Below are positions 41,623-51,767 of a stretch of 64,000 nucleotides of DNA, one piece after another. The notes under the pieces were generated by a model. It made no database searches and was not told the origin of the DNA. It saw only the letters and a list, made by a program, of their open reading frames with translations. The translations under genes and the position numbers were made by a program. The stretch comes from Methylobacter sp. Its GTDB lineage: Bacteria > Pseudomonadota > Gammaproteobacteria > Methylococcales > Methylomonadaceae. The stretch spans positions 57,817-121,816 of the forward strand of contig JAUXXQ010000140.1 in assembly GCA_030684815.1 (NCBI GenBank). Reading direction: 5' to 3'. How positions within the stretch are numbered: the stretch's first letter is position 1; every line of letters starts with the position of its first letter.

Positions 41623-42045
41623 ATGACCATGACCGTACATGTAGATATCGTCAGTGCAGAAAAGGAAATATTTTCCGGATTGGCGGAAATGGTATTCGCG
41701 CCTGCTGAACTTGGCGAAGTGGGTATTTCACCGCGTCATGCTCCGTTAATATCGAAACTAAGGCCTGGCGAAGTCAGAGTTAAAGTGAGCGATAAAGAAA
41801 GCTATCCGTTCTATGTATCGGGAGGCATGTTAGAAGTTCAGCCTCATTTGATTACTATTTTGGCCGACACGGCGATTAGGGCGAAAGATATTGATGAAGC
41901 GGCGGCGCTGGAAGCAAAATCCAGGGCTGAAGAAGCTTTGAGCGATAAGAGCAGTAAAATCGATTATGCAACAGCCCAAGCGCAATTGCTTGATGCAATG
42001 ATGCAATTGAGAACCTTGGACAGGCTTAGAAAACGCGGTGGATAA
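41623..42045 (+). CDS. atpC: ATP synthase F1 subunit epsilon
   Basis: This 140-residue protein has an N-terminal beta sandwich ([28 protein letters not shown]) and a C-terminal helical hairpin that can inhibit ATP hydrolysis. The ATG at 41629 is an alternative start two codons in. It is the last atp gene before the terminator at 42081. Confidence 0.95.
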   Translation: MTMTVHVDIVSAEKEIFSGLAEMVFAPAELGEVGISPRHAPLISKLRPGEVRVKVSDKESYPFYVSGGMLEVQPHLITILADTAIRAKDIDEAAALEAKSRAEEALSDKSSKIDYATAQAQLLDAMMQLRTLDRLRKRGG

Positions 42046-42080
42046 TTAGTCTATTTCACGATATATTTCTACCCTTTGTT

Positions 42081-42119
42081 AAAGCCCGATAGCGCGTTTA
42101 TACGTTATCGGGCTTTTTT
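42081..42119 (+). terminator. Rho-independent terminator of the atp operon
   Basis: The stem AAAGCCCGATA... pairs with ...TATCGGGCTTT across an 8-base loop and is followed by T residues. It separates the atp operon from glmU. Confidence 0.9.
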
Positions 42120-42138
42120 GGTTTTAACGGAGTATCAG

Positions 42139-43509
42139 ATGCAGATAACGACAATTATTTTAGCGGCGGGCAAAGGTACGCGTATGCGTTCGGAATTGCC
42201 TAAAATCCTACATAAAATTGCCAGCCGCTCCTTATTGCAGCATGTTTACGATATGGCGGCGCAATTGGACAACAATACCGTCAAGATTGTGGTCGGCCAC
42301 GGCGCGGAGCAGGTTACCGCCGCCTTAAAACATTTTGATGCGGATTGGATAGAGCAAACGCAACAATTAGGCACAGGCCATGCGGTGCAACAAGTTAGCG
42401 ACCAGCTTGCCGATGCCGATACGGTGTTGATATTGTATGGCGATGTGCCGTTGTTAAAATTAACCACGGTCAAGACGCTAATAGCCCATGTCACTGACAA
42501 GTCGCTGGCTTTGCTGACGGTCAATCTTGATACGCCCACCGGTTACGGCAGGATAGTCCGCGACGCCGCAGGCCGGGTCAGTAAAATTGTCGAAGAAAAG
42601 GATGCTGACGCCAATGAAAAACAAATCAACGAAGTCAATACCGGTATTATGGCAGTGCAGGGCAGGCAGTTAAAAAAATGGTTAAGCCAGCTCAATAACA
42701 GCAATGCGCAGGGCGAATATTATTTGACCGATGTGATTGAAATGGCCGTTGCCGACCAAGTCACTATTATCACCAGTCAGCCGGAGACTGAGGATGAGGT
42801 GCTGGGTATCAATAACCGCATACAACTCAGTTATTTGGAGCGCGTTTATCAGCAGGAGCAAGCTAATAGCCTGATGGAGCGGGGCGTGACCTTAAAAGAC
42901 CCGATGCGTTTTGATCAACGAGGCTCGATTGAAAATCTGGGGCAAGATATAGAAATCGATATTAATGTCATTTTGGAAGGGAAAAACAGCATCGGCAGCC
43001 ATGTCAAAATAGGTGCTAATACGCATATCAAAGATTCGATTATTGGCGATAATGTAGACATACTTGCAAACTGCGTTATTGAGGATGCGGTGGTAGGTCA
43101 AGGCAGCCGGATTGGTCCTTTTGCAAGGCTCAGGCCGGAAAGCGTGTTGGCCGAAGATGTGCATATCGGTAATTTTGTTGAAATCAAAAAATCGTCAGTC
43201 GCGGCAGGCAGTAAAATCAATCACTTGAGTTATATCGGAGATACCACGGTAGGCGAAAAAGTGAATATCGGCGCCGGCACCATTACCTGCAATTACGACG
43301 GTGCCAATAAATTTAGAACGATTATCGAAGACGGCGCTTTTATTGGTTCCGATACTCAGCTCGTCGCCCCGGTTACGATAGGCAAAAATGCCACCATAGG
43401 CGCCGGCTCAACCATCACTAAAGACAGCCCTGAGAACCAGTTGACCTTAAGTCGCGCCAAGCAGGTATCCCTCGCAGGATGGCAGCGACCTGTTAAAAAG
43501 GAGACATGA
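42139..43509 (+). CDS. glmU: Bifunctional GlcNAc-1-P uridylyltransferase / GlcN-1-P acetyltransferase
   Basis: This 456-residue enzyme makes UDP-GlcNAc for peptidoglycan and lipopolysaccharide. The N-terminal pyrophosphorylase has LAAGKGTRM and TGHAVQQ. The C-terminal half is a left-handed beta helix of hexapeptide repeats ending in LTLSRAKQ. The ATG at 42139 puts the nucleotide loop at the usual position; the longer frame from 42076 would start within the atp terminator. glmS follows after one base, a common gammaproteobacterial arrangement. Confidence 0.96.
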   Translation: MQITTIILAAGKGTRMRSELPKILHKIASRSLLQHVYDMAAQLDNNTVKIVVGHGAEQVTAALKHFDADWIEQTQQLGTGHAVQQVSDQLADADTVLILYGDVPLLKLTTVKTLIAHVTDKSLALLTVNLDTPTGYGRIVRDAAGRVSKIVEEKDADANEKQINEVNTGIMAVQGRQLKKWLSQLNNSNAQGEYYLTDVIEMAVADQVTIITSQPETEDEVLGINNRIQLSYLERVYQQEQANSLMERGVTLKDPMRFDQRGSIENLGQDIEIDINVILEGKNSIGSHVKIGANTHIKDSIIGDNVDILANCVIEDAVVGQGSRIGPFARLRPESVLAEDVHIGNFVEIKKSSVAAGSKINHLSYIGDTTVGEKVNIGAGTITCNYDGANKFRTIIEDGAFIGSDTQLVAPVTIGKNATIGAGSTITKDSPENQLTLSRAKQVSLAGWQRPVKKET

Positions 43510-43510
43510 T

Positions 43511-45364
43511 ATGTGTGGCATTGTTGGCGGTATCGCGCAACGAAATGTAGTGCCTATTCTATTGGAAGGCCTAAGGCGCCTCGAATATAGGGGCTATGAT
43601 TCGGCTGGTTTAGCTGTGATCGACCATCAGCAAATCCATCGAAAACGTGAGCTGGGCAAAGTCAAAGGCCTTGAAGCGCTACTTGAGGCAGAGCCGATTT
43701 CAGGCCGCATTGGCATCGCGCATACCCGTTGGGCAACTCACGGCAAACCCAGCACAGCCAACGCGCATCCGCATATGTGCCGACATAAAATAGCGGTGGT
43801 TCATAACGGCATCATTGAAAACCACGAGCATTTAAGAGCCGTCCAGCAACAAAATGGTTATGAATTCAGTTCGGAAACCGACACCGAAGTGATTGCGCAC
43901 GAAATCCATCATGCGATGGAAACCCATCGACTAGGCTCAGGTCAGGCTACCGGCGACTTGCTCGACGCCGTTAAGTTGGCGGTCAAAAAACTGAATGGCG
44001 CTTATGCCTTGGGCATCATCAGTGTTGATGATCCCGATACGCTGGTCGCTTGCAGAAAAGGCAGTCCGCTGGTTATCGGTGTCGGTATCGGCGAATATTT
44101 TATCGCGTCCGATGTGGCCGCTTTGTTGCCGGTAACGCAGCGCTTTATTTTTCTCGAAGATGGCGACATTGCGGCGATTAATATCAATGGGCTGGTTATT
44201 TATGATCAACAGGATCAGGCGGTTACGCGGCCGGTCGTAGACAGCCAGTTGACGGCTGATGCGGTCGATAAAGGCGAGTATCGCCATTACATGCTGAAAG
44301 AGATTTATGAGCAGCCGTTTGCCATCGCGCAAACGCTGGAAGGCCGGTTCATCAATAACCGCCTGCAAGAAAACGCCTTTGGGCATAACGCCGCTGAAGT
44401 GTTCGACAACATAAAAGCCATTCAAATTTTAGCCTGCGGCACCAGCTATCATGCCGGCATGGTGGCGCGTTACTGGTTTGAAAAATTGGCTCGCGTGCCT
44501 TGCAATATCGAAGTGGCCAGCGAATTCCGTTACCGAAATCCGGTGTTAGCGCCGGATACACTGATTGTTACTATCTCGCAATCGGGCGAAACTGCCGACA
44601 CGCTAGCGGCATTGTTAGAAGCGAAAAAACTGGGCGCGAAATATTCCCTAGCCATCTGCAACGTGCCGGAAAGTTCCTTAGTTAGAGAGTCCGATCTGGT
44701 AATGATGACCCGCGCCGGGCCTGAAATAGGCGTTGCTTCAACCAAGGCCTTTACCACCCAACTGGCCACATTAATGATGTTGGTCATTGCCATCGGGAGA
44801 CGCTTCCAATTGAGTGAAGTGGAAGAGCAGAAGATGACCTCGGAATTATTCAGCTTGCCGGGCACAATCGAAAAAGTGTTAAAACTGGACGAGCAAATTA
44901 AAACGCTGTCCGAACAATTTGCCGAAAAAGAACATGCCTTGTTTCTAGGGCGGGGTACACATTATCCGATTGCCATGGAAGGCGCACTGAAATTAAAGGA
45001 AATTTCCTACATTCATGCCGAAGCCTATCCGGCAGGCGAGTTAAAACACGGCCCCCTGGCCTTAATTGATGCTGACATGCCGGTGGTGACCGTCGCGCCG
45101 AATAACAGCTTGTTGGAGAAATTGAAGTCGAACATGCAGGAGGTCAGCGCCAGGGGAGGGCAGTTGATCGTGTTCATGGATGAAACCTTAGCCGCCGCCG
45201 AAGATGAAAATGTACAGATTGTAAAAATCCCCCAAGTCGGCAATGAAATTTCGCCGATTGTGTACACCATTCCGTTACAATTGCTGGCTTATCATGTCGC
45301 GGTGTTAAAAGGCACCGATGTCGACCAACCCAGAAACCTCGCAAAATCAGTTACCGTGGAATAA
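43511..45364 (+). CDS. glmS: Glutamine-fructose-6-phosphate aminotransferase
   Basis: This 617-residue enzyme makes glucosamine 6-phosphate. The glutaminase domain begins with the catalytic cysteine (MCGIVGG) and includes [11 protein letters not shown] and [11 protein letters not shown]. The two SIS sugar-isomerase domains follow ([13 protein letters not shown] and the C-terminal [14 protein letters not shown]). It is coupled to glmU. No glmS ribozyme would fit in the one-base gap, as expected for gammaproteobacteria. Confidence 0.97.
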   Translation: MCGIVGGIAQRNVVPILLEGLRRLEYRGYDSAGLAVIDHQQIHRKRELGKVKGLEALLEAEPISGRIGIAHTRWATHGKPSTANAHPHMCRHKIAVVHNGIIENHEHLRAVQQQNGYEFSSETDTEVIAHEIHHAMETHRLGSGQATGDLLDAVKLAVKKLNGAYALGIISVDDPDTLVACRKGSPLVIGVGIGEYFIASDVAALLPVTQRFIFLEDGDIAAININGLVIYDQQDQAVTRPVVDSQLTADAVDKGEYRHYMLKEIYEQPFAIAQTLEGRFINNRLQENAFGHNAAEVFDNIKAIQILACGTSYHAGMVARYWFEKLARVPCNIEVASEFRYRNPVLAPDTLIVTISQSGETADTLAALLEAKKLGAKYSLAICNVPESSLVRESDLVMMTRAGPEIGVASTKAFTTQLATLMMLVIAIGRRFQLSEVEEQKMTSELFSLPGTIEKVLKLDEQIKTLSEQFAEKEHALFLGRGTHYPIAMEGALKLKEISYIHAEAYPAGELKHGPLALIDADMPVVTVAPNNSLLEKLKSNMQEVSARGGQLIVFMDETLAAAEDENVQIVKIPQVGNEISPIVYTIPLQLLAYHVAVLKGTDVDQPRNLAKSVTVE

Positions 45365-45366
45365 AC

Positions 45367-45912
45367 ATGGCGAAATTATCCTTACAAGAACAGCTGTTAA
45401 AATCCGGTTTGGTTAGCGCCGCCAAAGCCAAAAGTGTAAACGCGGATAAGCGCAAACAAACCCAGCAGCAGCGCAAAAATAAAGTCGAAGTGGTTGATGA
45501 GGCCAAAGAACTGGCACAAAAAGCACAGGCTGAAAAAATTGAACGGGATCGCGAGCTGAATCAGCTGCGCCAGCAACAGGAAGAACAAAAGCAGTTAGCC
45601 GCACAAATCAAACAGATCATCGAATTAAACCGTTTGCCCCGGGATGCTGAGGGCTTGGCCTATAATTTTACCGATGATAACAAGGTAAAGCGGCTGTATG
45701 TCACCGCTGCCATGCGCGATCAGATTGCCGAAGGACGGCTGGCTATTGTCAAATTCGGTTCGCAATACGAAGTTGTATCTGCTGAAGTGGCAAAAAAAGT
45801 GCAGTCACGCGATGCTGCCAGTGTCATTGTTTTTAATGGACAGCATAAAACAGAAGAAAGCGTCGATGATATTTATGCGGCGTACCAAGTGCCCGATGAT
45901 TTGATTTGGTAG
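45367..45912 (+). CDS. DUF2058 family protein (YaiL-like)
   Basis: This 181-residue protein starts with the family signature LSLQEQLLKSGLVSAAKAK, has a long charged coiled coil (about 35-85) rich in Gln, Glu and Lys, and ends in a small beta-rich domain (VKRLYVTAAMRDQIAEGRLAIV). DUF2058 proteins are nucleoid- or ribosome-associated candidates without a defined function. The gene starts 2 bases after glmS, so it is in the same operon. Confidence 0.88.
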   Translation: MAKLSLQEQLLKSGLVSAAKAKSVNADKRKQTQQQRKNKVEVVDEAKELAQKAQAEKIERDRELNQLRQQQEEQKQLAAQIKQIIELNRLPRDAEGLAYNFTDDNKVKRLYVTAAMRDQIAEGRLAIVKFGSQYEVVSAEVAKKVQSRDAASVIVFNGQHKTEESVDDIYAAYQVPDDLIW

Positions 45913-46001
45913 ATACGGAACGGGGTTATGGGCAGCGCCAGCCGAACTATGGGATTAGCTTAAAGCCTGACAGGTTCTTGGTTTGCAACTTGTGGATAAG
46001 A

Positions 46002-46457
46002 TTACGGGTTGCTACGATTGATATTATGCTGATGCTCAATGCCTTTGGTTAAATTATAGCCAGCGTCATTGAACAGGTCGCCGGTAAAAAACAAGTGCAT
46101 GTCTATGATCCAAGCAATTTTCTTTATCTTATTGTTTTCTATTATAATAGTTGCAAGTTTCGGATCGTTATTAATAATCTGATTCACAACTGTTTTTGGA
46201 TTGCCGGGGTCTTCTTTTAGCGCGCCAGACACAATTCGTTGGGCGGATTTCATGGTCAGCGTTGGGTGCGCGCCAGGTAGTTCGGCGTTTTTTTCACTTT
46301 TAAGTGACTGCGCATTAAAAAAACCAATGTCATAGACCAACTTAAACATCAGGCCGAGGATAACTATGCCGCCATAAACAGAGAGGCCAATTTTTAATCG
46401 TCTTCTAACGCGAGGGTTTGATAGTTTTTTTAGAATAGCGCGAATTTTCACATTCAT
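46002..46457 (-). CDS. Hypothetical membrane-anchored protein
   Basis: I do not recognise this 151-residue protein. It has a basic N-terminus, one membrane helix near residues 25-48 and a soluble region that may lie in the periplasm. No clear ribosome site precedes the ATG. The sequence is consistent with a real gene, but no family is evident. Confidence 0.55.
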   Translation of the reverse strand: MNVKIRAILKKLSNPRVRRRLKIGLSVYGGIVILGLMFKLVYDIGFFNAQSLKSEKNAELPGAHPTLTMKSAQRIVSGALKEDPGNPKTVVNQIINNDPKLATIIIENNKIKKIAWIIDMHLFFTGDLFNDAGYNLTKGIEHQHNINRSNP

Positions 46458-46677
46458 TGTTAGAGGGATCTGTTTTGGCTAATGCTGGCCATTTATACTG
46501 CACAGGGTATATTTTGCTTATGGATGTTGGGGAAAGGGTTGTCAGTGATGGATATGGCAATTATGTCGGGTTAAAAGCGCTATATATTTGTTAAAAAAAC
46601 CATATAAGATAAAGAGAAAATTTATCCGTACCTATATAAAAATAGGTGGGAGGCAACAATAATGCTGTTCTGAAGTA

Positions 46678-46764
46678 TGGTGCCGAGGAGAGGATTTGAA
46701 CCTCCACGGGGTTGCCCCCACCAGCACCTGAAGCTGGCGTGTCTACCAATTTCACCACCTCGGC
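46678..46764 (-). tRNA. tRNA-Leu (anticodon CAG)
   Basis: Read on the minus strand, this 87-base RNA starts GCCGAGG and ends CCTCGGC-ACCA, with the CCA encoded. The anticodon stem CCAGC/GCTGG closes the loop TTCAGGT, giving CAG for CUG codons. A long variable arm (TGGGGGCAACCCC) and the TTCAAATC T-loop are typical of a class II tRNA. Acceptor and T stems pair fully. Confidence 0.97.
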
Positions 46765-46797
46765 AGAGGCTAGCTGTAAAAGCTAAAGTGAGCGCGC

Positions 46798-46826
46798 ACT
46801 ATACTAACCCTTCCTCGCTTTGTCAA
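46798..46826 (-). promoter_or_regulatory. Sigma-70 promoter of tRNA-Leu
   Basis: On the minus strand TTGACA (46821-46826) and TATAGT (46798-46803) are separated by exactly 17 bases. A GCGCGC discriminator follows the -10 box, as in stable RNA promoters under stringent control. Confidence 0.9.
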
Positions 46827-47017
46827 TTCGACTGTGAGTTTTTTGTTTAAACCTTATCTAGGACATAATGGTCGGCGCTTTGCCCATTGCGGAATATTTC
46901 GTTTGCATAACGCCCAAAACCTTTTCTCTTTCAATCCTAATCGATATACTAAGTCACTATTTAAGAACTATTCAGCTCCGGCCTATCTCTCCCCTTTCTT
47001 AATTTTTTATTAGAAAA

Positions 47018-49258
47018 ATGACACTAAAGTCTAAAAAAGACGTTGATTTTAATTCAACCAAAGACCCATACGCTCAGCGCGAAGCTGAGAAATATGAAAA
47101 CCCTATCCCTAGCCGCGAATTAATTTTGCAATTAATCGAACATGCAGGGAAGCCTTTGCACCGCGAAGAAATCGCCGAGGCGTTTACGCTTGATAGCGAA
47201 GATCAGCTAGAAGCGCTACGCCGACGATTGCGCGCTATGGAAAGGGATGGGCAGTTATTATTTAACCGGGGTAAAAAATATTGTTTGGTCAACAATGAAG
47301 ATTTAATTGCCGGGCGCATTATCGGACATGCTGACGGTTTCGGTTTTATTAAGCCGGATGACGGCTCTGACGACCTGTTCTTATCGCCACGGGAAATGAA
47401 TCCGTTGTTGCACAATGACAGGGCGCTGGTGCGTGTTGCTGGGGTCGATAAAAAAGGCCGCCGGGAAGGTGCGGTGGTTGAGATTCTGCAGCGGAATACG
47501 CATCAGGTCGTCGGTCGGCTGTATAAGGAAGACGGCTTTACTTATGTGGTGCCGGAAAATAAAAATATAGCACAAACCATTTTGCTGCAAAAAGGCGGTG
47601 CCGGCAAAGCCAAACAAGGGCAAATTGTTGTTGCCGAGATTGTCGAACAGCCGACTAAATTGCGCCAACCTATCGGCCGGATTATTGAGGTCATGGGCGA
47701 ACACATGGCGCCGGGCATGGAAATCGAGATGGCGATTCGCTCCCATGGCTTGCCCAATCAATGGCCTGATGAGTTGCTGGAAGAAATAAAACCGCTGAAA
47801 AAAGAAGTGCCGGAAGCGGCCAAAGAAGGGCGCGTTGATTTGCGCAAAATCCCACTGGTCACGATTGACGGCGAAGATGCCCGCGATTTTGACGATGCTG
47901 TTTATTGCCAAAAAACGCCCAAAGGCTGGAAGCTGTTGGTTGCCATTGCCGACGTTTCACATTATGTGCAGATTAATTCGGAATTGGACAAGGAAGCGCA
48001 AAAACGCAGCACCTCGGTGTATTTTCCTGAACAGGTTATTCCAATGTTGCCGGAGATTTTATCGAATGGCTTGTGTTCGCTGAATCCGCAGGTAGACCGT
48101 TTATGTATGGTTTGCGAGTTGCTGATTAATGCGGAAGGCCAGGTAACGCGGTCGCGTTTTTACGACGCAGTGATGAGCTCCCATGCCCGCCTGACCTATG
48201 ATGAAGTCGCAAAAATGCTGGTTGATGGCGATACTATTTTGGCCGACAAGTATAAAGCCGTGCTGCCGCATTTGCAGGAGCTGTATGCGCTGTACAAAGT
48301 GATGCGGGTGAGTCGCGAGCAGCGAGGCGCGATGGATTTCGACACCCAGGAAACCCGGATTGTCTTCGGTAGCGAGCGCAAAATTGAAAAAATTGTGCCG
48401 GTGGTACGTAACGATGCGCACAAATTGATCGAAGAATTCATGATTACCGCGAACATGGCGGCGGCGAAGTTTTTAAATGGCAAAAAAATGCCCAAGCTGC
48501 TGCGCGTACATGAAGGGCCGGGTACTGAAAAGCTGATGAATTTAAAAGTATTTTTGGGTGAGCTAGGCTTGAGTTTGGCAGGCGGCGACAAACCGACGCC
48601 GTTGGATTATATGCATTTGATGGAATCGATTAAAGGCAGGCCCGATGCGCATTTGATACAAACGGTGTTGCTGCGCTCAATGTCGCAAGCCGTTTACAGC
48701 CCCGAATTAAAAGGCCATTTCGGTCTGGCGTTGGAAGCCTACGCGCATTTTACCTCGCCGATTCGCCGCTATCCAGACTTGCTGGTGCATCGTGCCATCC
48801 GGCATTGTTTGCAAGGCAAACCGGTGGAAAGCTTTTACTACGGCGTTCCCGATATGGTTGTTTTGGGCGAACAGTGTTCCGCCAATGAGCGTCGCGCCGA
48901 TGATGCGACGCGTGATGTGGTGAGCTGGCTCAAGTGCGAATATATGATGGATAAGGTCGGCGAGGAGTTCCCTGGCATTATTTCAGCCGTGACCTCATTC
49001 GGTTTCTTTGTCGAACTGGCGGACATTTATGTCGAAGGCCTGATTCATATCAGCAATCTGGCGCAGGATTATTTTCATTTCGATGCGACCAGCCATCAAC
49101 TCAGAGGTGAGCGCACCGGTATTAATTACCGCTTGGGCGACAGCGTTCAGGTCAGGGTCGTCCGTGTTGACCTGGACGAAAAGAAAATCGATTTTGAGTT
49201 GGCGCAAAAAAGTGCCGCAATGGATAGCAAGCCTAAAAAAAGACGCCGTAAGAAATGA
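47018..49258 (+). CDS. rnr: Ribonuclease R
   Basis: This 746-residue 3'-5' exoribonuclease degrades structured RNA. It has an N-terminal helix-turn-helix (about 25-75), cold-shock domains, the RNB catalytic domain with DGEDARDFDDAVY and an S1 domain. The lysine- and arginine-rich tail (KPKKRRRKK) is typical of RNase R and separates it from RNase II. In most gammaproteobacteria rnr is followed directly by rlmB; here an AIPR gene lies between them and overlaps the rnr stop by four bases. Confidence 0.95.
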   Translation: MTLKSKKDVDFNSTKDPYAQREAEKYENPIPSRELILQLIEHAGKPLHREEIAEAFTLDSEDQLEALRRRLRAMERDGQLLFNRGKKYCLVNNEDLIAGRIIGHADGFGFIKPDDGSDDLFLSPREMNPLLHNDRALVRVAGVDKKGRREGAVVEILQRNTHQVVGRLYKEDGFTYVVPENKNIAQTILLQKGGAGKAKQGQIVVAEIVEQPTKLRQPIGRIIEVMGEHMAPGMEIEMAIRSHGLPNQWPDELLEEIKPLKKEVPEAAKEGRVDLRKIPLVTIDGEDARDFDDAVYCQKTPKGWKLLVAIADVSHYVQINSELDKEAQKRSTSVYFPEQVIPMLPEILSNGLCSLNPQVDRLCMVCELLINAEGQVTRSRFYDAVMSSHARLTYDEVAKMLVDGDTILADKYKAVLPHLQELYALYKVMRVSREQRGAMDFDTQETRIVFGSERKIEKIVPVVRNDAHKLIEEFMITANMAAAKFLNGKKMPKLLRVHEGPGTEKLMNLKVFLGELGLSLAGGDKPTPLDYMHLMESIKGRPDAHLIQTVLLRSMSQAVYSPELKGHFGLALEAYAHFTSPIRRYPDLLVHRAIRHCLQGKPVESFYYGVPDMVVLGEQCSANERRADDATRDVVSWLKCEYMMDKVGEEFPGIISAVTSFGFFVELADIYVEGLIHISNLAQDYFHFDATSHQLRGERTGINYRLGDSVQVRVVRVDLDEKKIDFELAQKSAAMDSKPKKRRRKK

Positions 49259-51012
49259 TGAACAAAGAACTTTTTTTTAGCGGCTATATTGATCGAATTG
49301 CCGATAAATTTAGTTTGCAAAAACCGTTTGCGTTTGAGATTTTAGCGATAGCGGCCATTTTGGATTTGAGTTTTGATGAAGTATATGATCATGCGTCCAC
49401 ATTAACAAAAGATAATAGCGGTAATATTAACGGGAGAAATGATGGTGGATTTGATGGGATTTATCTCGAAGAAGATGAGGATGAAAATATATTGCATGTT
49501 TTTCAGATAAAATCATCCGATTCTGTTGGGGATAATGAACTAGCCAAATTCGTTAATGATTTTCGTACTGTCTTTGTTTACGGTAATACGTTAAATTTGC
49601 CTTTGAATGAAAAAGTCAGTTCAGCTTTGCAAATCTATCAAACGTTAGTCAGTTCAGGTAGGGTCGTCGAAACGCGTTTGTATTTTGTGTTTAAGGGTGA
49701 AAAAGCTGGCGCTACAAAACCCCGAATTGATCGTCATGTTGAAAATACCGATAATCTGCAAGTTTTTGATAGCCAGGATTTATATGAACAAATTGATAAT
49801 CTGGTTTCAGAAAGAAAAAAACGCAAGCCTGTTACTTTCAGCTTTATGGCGGAAAAATCAAATATTTCGCTGCGTAGCGATCCCCAAGCGTTAATTTCAT
49901 TTTCTATACAAAATGTCAAAGCGGTAAATTTTCGTTTACCCGCCCTGGAGCTTTGCAAATTGCTAGACTTGGAGCAGCATACAAACAAGCGTATTGATAC
50001 GGTATTTAGTGATAATATTCGTGGTTTTTTACGTTATAACAAAACTAACAAAAATATTCGGGCCACGCTATTAGGCGACGATGCTGAATATTTTCCTTTT
50101 TTAAATAACGGCATTACTATAATTGCTGAGCGTGTAAAAATCCCTAAAGAAATGCAAGTCGGGTTTTATCCGCTTGAGGTAGTTAATCCGGTTATTGTTA
50201 ATGGCTTGCAAACCACGCATGTTATCTATGAGATTTATCAACAAGACTGCAACAAACTAGAAGATATTTATGTGGTGGTTAGGCTGTATGAAACGACCGA
50301 GCCCGAACTTATAGATAAAATTACCGAAGCGACTAATACCCAGTCGCCAATCAATTACCGCGATAAAATAAGTACTCGTCTTTTTAATGAATATACCAAA
50401 GAAATATTTGCTAATGCCGGTATTGGTTATTTAAGTAAACGTGGTGAAACATTTGAAAATAAGCTGAGTATTTCTTTACAAAAATCAGTCCATAGCGAAA
50501 CTGTGCTCAAGTTTTGGTATGCCACATTTTATGAGCAACCAGGGCGGGCAAAAAGTGCCAAGTCTAAGGTGCTTGAGGAACTTTTTGATGCGACAACCAA
50601 CAAGAATAATAAGTTATATCCTTTATTTAATGGCAGCAAAGACTCGCCTATCTATCGACAACTTCTTGAAACATTTTGGATTTATGAGTTTGTTGTGGCG
50701 CAACGCCAAACTCAAAAACATGAGTCAGACTTTGTTTTGTTTGCCGATGAGTTGATTGCCTATGGCATTTATAAGTTAATGAAAAAATCAGGTGGTTTTG
50801 TTAAAGAACGGATGGGCGATTGTTATTCGGCTGTTTATCATGCCATTCCTAAGGGTATAGAGATTGAAAAAGAGGAAAAGGCACAAAGCAAATCGACTTA
50901 TTCACACAATAGCTATTTTAAGTCTTTTAGATCACATTGGCTGCTAAATAAAGAGTTAGCGCTTACTCATTCGCCCAGCGATGACTCAATACCTGATCCA
51001 TTACTTCTGTAA
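49255..51012 (+). CDS. AIPR family abortive-infection protein
   Basis: This 585-residue protein belongs to the AIPR family of abortive phage resistance proteins. The core is recognisable by FLNNGITIIAERV, the NPVIVNGLQTTHVIYEI segment and TNTQSPINYRDK. The N-terminus has a restriction-endonuclease-like region with D67 (GGFDGIY) and Q84-x-K86 (VFQIKSS), a PD-(D/E)xK-type nuclease arrangement. It starts inside the rnr stop (ATGA) and ends 5 bases before rlmB. Codon use is more AT-rich than in both neighbours, which suggests horizontal acquisition. A defence role is inferred from the family. Confidence 0.85.
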   Translation: MMNKELFFSGYIDRIADKFSLQKPFAFEILAIAAILDLSFDEVYDHASTLTKDNSGNINGRNDGGFDGIYLEEDEDENILHVFQIKSSDSVGDNELAKFVNDFRTVFVYGNTLNLPLNEKVSSALQIYQTLVSSGRVVETRLYFVFKGEKAGATKPRIDRHVENTDNLQVFDSQDLYEQIDNLVSERKKRKPVTFSFMAEKSNISLRSDPQALISFSIQNVKAVNFRLPALELCKLLDLEQHTNKRIDTVFSDNIRGFLRYNKTNKNIRATLLGDDAEYFPFLNNGITIIAERVKIPKEMQVGFYPLEVVNPVIVNGLQTTHVIYEIYQQDCNKLEDIYVVVRLYETTEPELIDKITEATNTQSPINYRDKISTRLFNEYTKEIFANAGIGYLSKRGETFENKLSISLQKSVHSETVLKFWYATFYEQPGRAKSAKSKVLEELFDATTNKNNKLYPLFNGSKDSPIYRQLLETFWIYEFVVAQRQTQKHESDFVLFADELIAYGIYKLMKKSGGFVKERMGDCYSAVYHAIPKGIEIEKEEKAQSKSTYSHNSYFKSFRSHWLLNKELALTHSPSDDSIPDPLLL

Positions 51013-51017
51013 TAATA

Positions 51018-51764
51018 ATGAAACCAAGCAAAATATACGGACTACATTCGGTGCAGTCGGCTTTAGATTATTCCCCGAAAAAAATCAATAAAGCCTGGGT
51101 TGACAGCCAGCGGCAAGATAAACGCTTAACGCAGTTAATCGACGATTTATTGGATTTAGGCATAGAGCCGGAAAAAGTCGAACGGAAAAAACTCGATAAA
51201 TTGGCCGACAGCCATAACCATCAAGGCATCGTGATTGAAGTCGATATGCCCGCTGAGTTATCGGAAAGCGATTTAAAAAACGCAGTATTGACGTTAACTG
51301 GAACACCGTTATTTTTGGTGCTGGATAATGTGCAAGACCCGCACAATTTTGGCGCCTGCCTTAGAACCGCCGACGCGACTGGCGTACACGGCGTGATTGT
51401 CACGAAAGACAATGCGGCCGGGATTACCCCGACAGTTTGTAAAGTCGCCAGCGGCGCGGCGGAAACCGTGCCGGTTTATCAAGTGACCAATTTAGCCAGA
51501 ACCTTACGCTGGCTGAAAGAGCAGGGCATTTGGGTGATGGGCGCGGCAGGCGAAACCACGCAGACCGCGTACCAAACCGATTTCACCGTGCCGCTGGCGC
51601 TGGTTGTCGGCGCCGAGGGCAAAGGTTTAAGGCGCCTGACTAAAGAACAATGCGATGTGCTGGTCAAACTGCCGATGCTGGGCAAGGTCGAAAGCCTTAA
51701 TCTGTCGGTTGCGACCGGCGTGTTGCTGTATGAAACTTTGCGCCAGCGCTCGGCTATTGTCTAA
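51018..51764 (+). CDS. rlmB: 23S rRNA 2'-O-methyltransferase RlmB
   Basis: This 248-residue SpoU-family enzyme methylates G2251 of 23S rRNA. An N-terminal substrate-binding domain (KIYGLHSVQSALDY) precedes the knotted SAM domain with VQDPHNFGACLRTADATG, VVGAEGKGLRR and LSVATGVLLYE. It is the usual partner of rnr. Confidence 0.94.
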   Translation: MKPSKIYGLHSVQSALDYSPKKINKAWVDSQRQDKRLTQLIDDLLDLGIEPEKVERKKLDKLADSHNHQGIVIEVDMPAELSESDLKNAVLTLTGTPLFLVLDNVQDPHNFGACLRTADATGVHGVIVTKDNAAGITPTVCKVASGAAETVPVYQVTNLARTLRWLKEQGIWVMGAAGETTQTAYQTDFTVPLALVVGAEGKGLRRLTKEQCDVLVKLPMLGKVESLNLSVATGVLLYETLRQRSAIV

Positions 51765-51767
51765 TCC

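Larger units (their letters stand above)
46458..47017. other. Spacer containing tRNA-Leu and its promoter
   Basis: Outside the tRNA and its promoter, this 560-base stretch is AT-rich. It has a short AGG/CCT-type hairpin around 46630-46646 and the upstream region of rnr. I see no further gene. Confidence 0.5.

Noticed and set aside
43505-43515. glmS ribozyme
   Set aside because: glmU and glmS are separated by one base, which leaves no room for the ribozyme.
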